A DNA stretch of 64,000 bases from Bacillus sp. T3 (lineage in GTDB: Bacteria > Bacillota > Bacilli > Bacillales > Cytobacillaceae). A program made the position numbers and the translations under genes. Shown here in pieces: positions 58,164 to 64,000 of this stretch (its first letter is position 1; every line of letters begins with the position of its first letter). The stretch spans positions 2,232,001 to 2,296,000 of the forward strand of contig NZ_CP137761.1 in NCBI RefSeq assembly GCF_033449965.1. The letters are read 5' to 3'. The notes under the pieces are model-generated. The model saw only the letters and a program-made list of their open reading frames with translations. It did no database searches and was not told the origin of the DNA.

Positions 58164-59532
58164 TTGAAATCATTAAAACGAATGCTTTATGAATTAACGA
58201 TGGATAAAGAGTTTGTTGCCTTAAAATTTCTCATTGATCGCCCAAATGTATTCCATGTTGCAGGTGCTACCCATTTAGAAACCTGGCACTCACGGTTTTT
58301 AACCTGGCTATTGGATCCAACGGAAAGACATATGCTCGGCTATTATCCGTTTCAGCGCTTTTTAATGGCTGTTGCCGAATCCGCCGATGAGAATTTAGAT
58401 GCTATAACAGATTTAGCGATGCTTAATGTAAAGCAATTCAGAGATCCAGAAGTGATTGCCGAAAAGGATATTAATAAGCTAGATGTGCAGGAGGCAGAAA
58501 CGCTGGAGGAAACAGAAAAAAATGACAATCGAGGAAGGCTTGATTGCTTTTTTAAGGTAAGCATTGTTGATCAACAAGATCCTAGTAAAGAAAAAAAGCT
58601 TATCCTTGCTGTTGAACAAAAGGTCTACGCAAGAGTAGATATCAACCAATGCAATAAATACTTAAAAAAGTTTGAAGAAAAATTCAAGGACGAAACATTT
58701 TTACTTGTTGGCCTAGTTCCGAAAAGCCAAATGAAAGAGTCAAATGAAGCGACCTTCGGGAGCTCAAAATGGTTTGGAATTGATTATCAGCAATTAGTTG
58801 ACATTGTTCTCATGCCATGTTTAGAAAATTCCGGATTTAAATACATATGCCAAACCGATCATTCAGCAATATTTAGACGCGTTACGAATGCCATATAAAA
58901 ATAAGCGTGAAAAATTAGCTACAATTGAAGAAGAGCGCGTATTAGTTCGATCACTTTTCGATCGATTTGAAGATGTTTTTAAATCGATAACGAAAATTTC
59001 AAATGAAGAAGAAAGTGAAGAACGGAGCTATGTTAGCGCTATTGTAACTGAAACTTATGGCGATGTTTTTAGAACCATAAAATGGATCCTTGATGAGGAA
59101 AATGATGTTGATGAGATATGGAATTTTTCAGCTCCATTCACCAGAAACATATATAAAAGATGGGACGAATTGCATATCATCATTTCCTACAAAGGGGAAG
59201 AAACCGTTATTAATGGGAAGTCTGTCCCGGAACTTTGGAAAAGAACTTTAGTGTGGATTGAAGAACATAATTTACCTCTTCACCAGCTTGTAGAAGAAGG
59301 TTTTGTTTTAGGTGAGAAGGATCACGGTAACCGCTTTGCGATTGCCTTAACGCCAAATCATAAAAACAGAAAAAAATTCGCATCGGTTCATACTTACGAT
59401 TCAATCCTTACTGGACAGACCTACTACCTTGAAACAAAAATAAACCCACATAGTGGGATGAAAACCATTGCAAAACTATTAAGAAAATTAGGTGTAACAG
59501 TCGAAACACCTTTGTTAAATGACCTGCAGTAG
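58164..59532 (+). CDS. PD-(D/E)XK nuclease superfamily protein (frame broken)
   Basis: About 455 residues across one break. N-terminal THLETWHSRFLTWLLDP resembles the start of the PDDEXK_4 group, with the catalytic core RGRLDCFF and ILAVEQKVYARVD (D...ExK). The C-terminal half (FDRFEDVFKSITKI to the end) is not recognised. The break is near CCGG (58831-58834); taking out one base gives LENPDLNTYAKPIIQQYLD. TTG start with GGAGG. Proteins of this group occur alone or in defence islands; here a degraded Uma2 nuclease and a macro-domain gene follow. Confidence 0.7.
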
Positions 59533-59839
59533 AAGTGGATTCTACTGCTTGGATTCATTTGGCTGTTGCTTTTTTCTTCGTCTATAGCCGAAATAATATA
59601 CGCAAACCCATTCATGATAAGGTAGATTGCGTTCGTTTGTGCTCGTTCATTTTGACCCAAATATATGTTTAAGATTATGGCAAGGGAAAAGAAAATGACA
59701 AAAGATAAGGCGATTTTATTTAAGATTTTCATCGATAGCGCCTCCCTTACTGTTAGATACATAATATAAGCATATTAAATATTATTCACACTTATTCATA
59801 TAAAAATACTGTAACACTGGAAATTAAAAACAAGGTTGA

Positions 59840-60160
59840 TGGTTTCTATCCCCCAACCCCAACATTCACTCCGGAAGATATCTTCGTCGCTGTAGAGCGA
59901 ATGACATGGAACGAATAAAATTCTCTTATAAAGGTCCATGAACCTTCGATGTGTCAAGGACAAGGGTAAATGTTAATAAATTTTTATATGAATTATGGTG
60001 TTAAGGAATATTGGATCGTGAATCCAATGTTGAATGCCGTCGCTGTGTACACATTAAATGAAGAAGAGTGTATGAACAGCATGATATGAAATCAGAACAT
60101 GGAAAAATTAAAACCAAATTCCTTGAAGGTTTTATTATCGACTTAGAACAAATTTTTTAA
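59840..60160 (+). pseudogene. Uma2-family endonuclease remnant
   Basis: Scattered pieces in several frames match Uma2 proteins: TFTPEDIFVAVERMTW, GVKEYWIVNPMLNAVAVYTLNEE and KFLEGFIIDLEQIF at the stop. Stops and frameshifts lie between them, and the N-terminus is absent. Real decay. The remaining part of 59533-60321 holds a terminator hairpin and no gene. Confidence 0.65.
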
Positions 60161-60175
60161 TCAGCTTTTAAGAGG

Positions 60176-60222
60176 TAGGTGCCAGGCAAGTCAGTTAACT
60201 GGATGATGCCGGGCACCTTTTT
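60176..60222 (+). terminator. Terminator after the Uma2 remnant
   Basis: AGGTGCCAGGCA pairs with TGCCGGGCACCT around an 18-base loop; six T residues follow. Confidence 0.75.
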
Positions 60223-60321
60223 TAGAGAGCATTGTAAAATAACTTTGAGTTAAAAAACAAGCCTAAAATGGTAATATGTTAAGTATATAAATGAATCCGA
60301 GGAGTCGGGAGGAATCCAATC

Positions 60322-61342
60322 ATGCCACTAGAAATCGTTCGCAATGATATTACAAAAATGAAGGTTGATGCGATTGTAAATGCGACAAATCCTGCATTGA
60401 AAATGGGCGGGGGAGTTTGTGGGGCCATCTTTCAATCTGCAGGTGCTAAAGAGCTGCAAACTGCTTGTGATGAAATTGGTGGGTGCCCATTTGGACAAGC
60501 GGTAATCACAGACGGTTTTCAGGTTACCCGCAAAATATGTCATACATACTCCTGGTCCAATATGGCAGGGCGGTTCCAATAATGAAGAAGAACTTTTAAA
60601 GCAATCCTACGAAAATTCGTTACAACTGGCGCATAAACAAAAATGTGAGTCGATTGCGTTTCCTTTAATCTCTACTGGTATTTATGGTTATCCAAAAGAA
60701 GATGCACTACAAATTGCGATTTCTGCAATCGGTACATTTTTATTGAACCATGACATGCTTGTGTACTTAGTTGTATTTGATAAAAAAGCGTTTGGTTTAA
60801 GCAAGAAACTATTTAAGTCGATTTATCAATACATTGATGAGCACTATGTAGAGGAAGCCGAAATTGTATTCCAACGGGTAAGAAATATAGAGCTGTATAC
60901 GTTGGACTCAATCCAAGAAGCAGAAATTTCTGAACAGGATCTTTATAAAAAAGAGGAGTATATACCTAAGCAAAGAAATTTAGCGGATCTTGTAAATCAG
61001 CTCGACGAATCCTTTTCCCAGCGGCTGCTTCGTTTCATTGATGAAAAAGGAATGACTGACGCCGAGACCTATCATCGGGCAAATATTGACCGACGTTTGT
61101 TCTCTAAAATTCGTAATGGTGCCGATTATACTCCAAAGAAGAAAACCGCGATTGCCTTTGCGGTTGCATTAAAATTAAATTTGGATGAAACAATCGATTT
61201 ATTGGCTGCAGCTGGTTATACATTGTCTCGAAGCAGCAAATTTGATGTTATCATTGAATACTTTATCCATGAAGGCAATTACAACATCCATGAATTGAAT
61301 GAAGCGCTTTTTGCATTTGACCAACCGTTATTAGGTGCTTAA
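60322..61342 (+). CDS. Macro-domain protein with C-terminal HTH-like domain (frame broken)
   Basis: About 340 residues across one break. Residues 1-170 are a macro domain: VDAIVNATNPALKMGGGVCG (ADP-ribose binding Asn and glycine loop), HTPGPIWQGG and PLISTGIYGYPKEDAL (the phosphate-binding loop). Residues about 230-330 form a helical domain (RNLADLVNQLDESFSQRLL, ANIDRRLFSKIRNG, AIAFAVALKLNLDETIDLLAAAGYTLS) that resembles an XRE-like helix-turn-helix. The break is near 60530-60540 (TCAGGTTACCCG): one base too many. It probably binds or hydrolyses ADP-ribose and pairs with the VWA protein downstream. Confidence 0.78.
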
Positions 61343-61417
61343 ATGTCGCTTCGAAAGCGACCATAACGATTCTCTACTTTGTTATCCTTAGTTTATAAAG
61401 AACGGAGGATGATAAAG

Positions 61418-62062
61418 ATGAAAAACAATCTAACTGAATTAGTATTTATTTTGGATAAGAGTGGTTCAATGGCCGGGCTTGAAGCCGATACAATTGGTGG
61501 TTACAATTCCATGCTGAAAAAGCAGCAAAATGCGGAAGGAGAAGCAATTGTTACTACCGTGTTATTCGATCATGACTACGAATTATTGCACGATCGAATT
61601 AATGTAAGAGGCATCTCTCCGATTACCGAAGAAGATTATCAGGTTGGTGGCACAACTGCTTTGCTTGATGCAATTGGAATGACCATCCAGAAAATAGTCA
61701 ATGTCCAAAAAAGAACGAGTGAATCGGAACGTGCGGATAAGGTACTATTCGTGATTACAACAGACGGAATGGAAAATGCTAGCCGAGAATATTCTGCTGC
61801 CAAGATTAAAAAAATGGTTCAGCATCAAAAAGAAAAATACGGTTGGGAATTTATATTTCTAGGTGCAAACATTGACGCTATATCAACGGCAGAGCAATTT
61901 GGAATTAACGAGGACTTCGCTGTAAATTACCACGCAGACAATATTGGAACAGTATTAAATTATGAAGCGGTAAGTGAAGCAGTTATAAAGCTACGAAGCG
62001 GAAAGAAAATTGACCAGGAGCTGGAAGGAAAATATCGAAGAGGATTTTCATCGGAGATCTAA
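61418..62062 (+). CDS. VWA-domain protein (MIDAS motif)
   Basis: 214 residues, almost entirely one von Willebrand factor A domain. The MIDAS metal site is complete: FILDKSGSMAGL (DxSxS), the Thr in VGGTTALLDAI and the Asp of VITTDGMENAS. No signal or membrane segment, so it is cytoplasmic. GGAGGATG precedes the ATG at 61418. The gene lies 76 bases after the macro-domain gene, a pairing that suggests a joint function in ADP-ribose-linked signalling or conflict (inference). Confidence 0.85.
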   Translation: MKNNLTELVFILDKSGSMAGLEADTIGGYNSMLKKQQNAEGEAIVTTVLFDHDYELLHDRINVRGISPITEEDYQVGGTTALLDAIGMTIQKIVNVQKRTSESERADKVLFVITTDGMENASREYSAAKIKKMVQHQKEKYGWEFIFLGANIDAISTAEQFGINEDFAVNYHADNIGTVLNYEAVSEAVIKLRSGKKIDQELEGKYRRGFSSEI

Positions 62063-62109
62063 GAATTAGTTTAGATCAATACTAATAGAATTGTAAAACA
62101 TAACAGTAC

Positions 62110-62150
62110 AAGACACCTGATTTTTATGATTATCAGGTGTCTTTTTTATC
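62110..62150. terminator. Terminator between convergent VWA and HsdR_N genes
   Basis: AAGACACCTGAT and ATCAGGTGTCTT around a nine-base loop, followed by T residues; functional on both strands. Confidence 0.75.
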
Positions 62151-62163
62151 TAACAATTGAATC

Positions 62164-63231
62164 CTATATAAACTTTTTAACAACCTCTATTAGTTTATCT
62201 TTATACAAACTAATATCAGAAATTTTATCGATATTAACATATGACCTGTCTTCATCATTAAATTGGATATACTTTTGGGCTTGGTTAAAACCAAGTCGAC
62301 AAACCCATTTTCGTATACTGTTATCTAGAAGAATATTAAAGTAGCTCAAGTTATCACGATAAAATATACGATCTTCATCCACAATATCTTTTAGGAGCAG
62401 CTTAGTAATGGCATAACCTTCAATTTCTTCCTCCGAGGTTTTAATTTTTACTTCATTTTTATCTTCGTTCTCCGTTACTGAAGTTAATGTTGTTTCTTCC
62501 TGATTTTCTTCAGAATTAGTATTTTTCAATGCAGCGTTTAGTTTGTCGTTAACCAATTCGTTAATAAATTGTTTAAAGGCTTTCTTAATGATTGGTTCAA
62601 ATTTCTCAATGGTATTTTTTGTTTTAACACCTGTATAAATTTGTCCTAACATAAATTTTATAAACTCTTCTGTAGGTGTCTCCCACTGATCGTTTAGAAA
62701 ACTTTTAAGTTTACTTAGATATTTTAATTCTGAAGCTGTATTAAATATCTTATCAATTTCAAAACTACTTTTTTTGAATTTTGCTAATTCATGAATGGCG
62801 CTATCCTTTAGTTCAAGGATATTAAATTCAAAGAAGGGAGAGGTATCCATTTTATTTTGTTCTTCAAGATCGGTATAAAATCTGTATAAAATACCATTCG
62901 TAAGGATTGCAAATTTAGCAGAAGTTGTCCCAAAATATCTAAAAAGTTGAGAATCATGTTTTTGGAGTTTTTCATTTATCGACTTTGCTTCAATTAATAT
63001 AACTGGCATTCCATCGATTATTATAGCGTAATCAACCTTTTCACCTTTCTTAATACCAACATCTGCAACAAATTCAGGTGTGAATTCTTCAGGATTAAAA
63101 ATATCATAACCAAGTGTTTGAAAAAAAGGCATAATAACAGAAGTTTTTGTGGCTTCTTCGGTAGTTATTGAAGTCTGTAATTTCTCAACTCGTTTAGATA
63201 AAGTCTTAATTTGCTCTACAAAATTATCCAT
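62164..63231 (-). CDS. HsdR_N-type PD-(D/E)XK protein (type I restriction R-subunit-like, solitary)
   Basis: About 355 residues. The first 150 contain the HsdR N-terminal nuclease fold: KTSVIMPFFQTLGYDIFNP, EFVADVGIKKGEKVDYAI (Asp), VILIEAKSINEKL (ExK) and FAILTNGILYRFYTD. A charged linker (about 220-265) precedes a small C-terminal domain (RDNLSYFNILLDNSIRKW). There are no helicase motifs, so this is not a complete restriction subunit; similar stand-alone proteins are common in Bacilli. ATG at 63231 follows GGAGG. HsdM and HsdS are absent. Confidence 0.75.
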   Translation of the reverse strand: MDNFVEQIKTLSKRVEKLQTSITTEEATKTSVIMPFFQTLGYDIFNPEEFTPEFVADVGIKKGEKVDYAIIIDGMPVILIEAKSINEKLQKHDSQLFRYFGTTSAKFAILTNGILYRFYTDLEEQNKMDTSPFFEFNILELKDSAIHELAKFKKSSFEIDKIFNTASELKYLSKLKSFLNDQWETPTEEFIKFMLGQIYTGVKTKNTIEKFEPIIKKAFKQFINELVNDKLNAALKNTNSEENQEETTLTSVTENEDKNEVKIKTSEEEIEGYAITKLLLKDIVDEDRIFYRDNLSYFNILLDNSIRKWVCRLGFNQAQKYIQFNDEDRSYVNIDKISDISLYKDKLIEVVKKFI

Positions 63232-63435
63232 TGACAATCCTCCATAATTTTTTTTGGAAATATATTAGAAGAATATGTAAGCGGTTAAATCAACTTAATA
63301 TTATCATATTTATTCAATAATTATGGATAAATTCAAAATATCCCCAATTTGTTAACAAATAATGTTATTTACAATCTTATATAAATAATCTGCTATGATT
63401 ACTGCTACAATTTCCCAGTATCTCCCTATCAATCC

Positions 63436-63479
63436 TTCTATTAAAATAGTATTACAACTATATTTCTATTTTAATAGAA
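63436..63479. repeat. Inverted repeat upstream of the FN3 protein gene
   Basis: TTCTATTAAAATAG (63436-63449) and CTATTTTAATAGAA (63466-63479) are a perfect 14-base inverted repeat with a 16-base loop, 17 bases before the FN3 gene. It could be an operator or an mRNA leader hairpin. Confidence 0.6.
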
Positions 63480-63495
63480 AAGGCAGGGATTAGAA

Positions 63496-64000
63496 ATGAA
63501 AGCGCATAATCGCCATTTTCCATTAAAGCTTTTATTTTTCATGATTACGTTAATCTTGATGGGTAGTCTTATTAATTTTAATGTGGTTGAAGCAGCAAAA
63601 CCCGATCGAATTGCACCAACAGCACCTACTAATTTACATGCAACAGGAATAAGTGATACAAAAATATCATTAGCTTGGAATAGCTCAACGGATAATACAG
63701 GTGTGAAAGCTTATGATATATACCAGAATAATAATCTAATAGGAAATACAACTTCTACTCAATTTACTGTACAAAATTTAAGTTCTAATACAGCTTATAG
63801 CTTCTATGTAAGAGCACGAGATCTGAGTGGCAATGTATCTGCACTCAGTAATACCATTAAAGTTACAACTGCAGCATCAATAATAGACGCATCACCGCAA
63901 GTGGGTTCAATCCAGATTTCCCCTATTGCAAGTGACGGTCAAACTATCAGTGGAACAGTCACGTTATCAGTGACTGCAAGCGATGATAAAGGCATCAGCA
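63496..64000 (+). CDS. Secreted fibronectin type III-containing protein (partial, runs off the window)
   Basis: At least 168 residues. Signal peptide MKAHNRHFPLKLLFFMITLILM... cleaved near VVEAA, then one FN3 domain (APTAPTNLHATGISDTKISL start; ARDLSGNVSALSNTIKVTT end), then the start of an Ig-like domain (DGQTISGTVTLSVTASDD). Such arrays are found in secreted chitinases, glycosidases, nucleases and peptidases; the catalytic part lies beyond the window. GCAGGGA precedes the ATG at 63496. Confidence 0.8.
   Translation, partial: MKAHNRHFPLKLLFFMITLILMGSLINFNVVEAAKPDRIAPTAPTNLHATGISDTKISLAWNSSTDNTGVKAYDIYQNNNLIGNTTSTQFTVQNLSSNTAYSFYVRARDLSGNVSALSNTIKVTTAASIIDASPQVGSIQISPIASDGQTISGTVTLSVTASDDKGIS

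Overview
The window reads as chromosomal DNA of a low-GC, spore-forming Bacillaceae (Neobacillus/Mesobacillus-like). The evidence is a SleB spore cortex lytic enzyme, strong AGGAGG ribosome-binding sites, frequent TTG/GTG starts, U-tailed terminators and a GC-rich Bacillus-type intergenic repeat. The genus is inferred, not proven. No rRNA, tRNA, intact insertion sequence or CRISPR array was found.

Layout. (1) 0-3.4 kb: PAP2-like membrane enzyme, a broken unknown gene, sleB, and remnants of a PadR regulator and a DUF2075 ATPase. (2) 3.4-17.2 kb: a pentitol/pentulose catabolic island with ribulokinase, a TarJ-like dehydrogenase, a histidine kinase with a degenerate ABC-ATPase domain, an ANTAR antiterminator, a ribose-type ABC importer, a polyol dehydrogenase, an AraD-type epimerase, a DeoR repressor and a TalC-type transaldolase. 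The transporter leader carries two adjacent hairpins with A1/G4 loops overlapping a terminator, the expected ANTAR target. (3) 17.4-28.6 kb: assorted metabolism and stress genes (aldehyde dehydrogenase, NERD-helicase, HD hydrolase, MocA-like transferase, enoyl-CoA hydratase, VOC protein, DHA2 efflux pump with TetR regulator, GltB-like flavoprotein). (4) 29.0-44.8 kb: the most interesting block. An AraC regulator diverges from a four-cluster ferredoxin, a tungsten-type aldehyde:ferredoxin oxidoreductase (AOR), MoaD, a 1272-residue fused antiporter-like membrane protein, the other membrane and hydrophilic subunits of a group 4 [NiFe] hydrogenase, HypA, a HypC-HypD fusion, HypB, MoeB, a MoaA remnant and a DsbA/FrnE-like protein whose first CxxC cysteine codon is TGA. 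This looks like an energy-conserving aldehyde:H2 lyase, analogous to formate hydrogenlyase. (5) 45-52.8 kb: small membrane proteins, a WYL regulator, two lipoproteins, a glycosyltransferase and a ProC-like reductase. (6) 53.3-57.9 kb: three-subunit molybdenum hydroxylase (xanthine dehydrogenase type) with XdhC, interrupted by a 53-bp tandem repeat. (7) 58.2-63.2 kb: a conflict-like neighbourhood: PD-(D/E)XK protein, decayed Uma2 nuclease, macro-domain protein, VWA protein and a solitary HsdR_N-type protein. The window ends inside a secreted fibronectin-III protein.

A warning for any user: at least 25 reading-frame breaks occur in otherwise well-preserved genes. Sixteen sit on a CCWGG pentamer, usually explained by one extra G or C that creates the pentamer from CCWG; most of the rest sit on homopolymers or CCGG. 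This is more like a systematic base-calling error than real gene death, so the broken genes below are annotated across their breaks with the reconstructed reading described.
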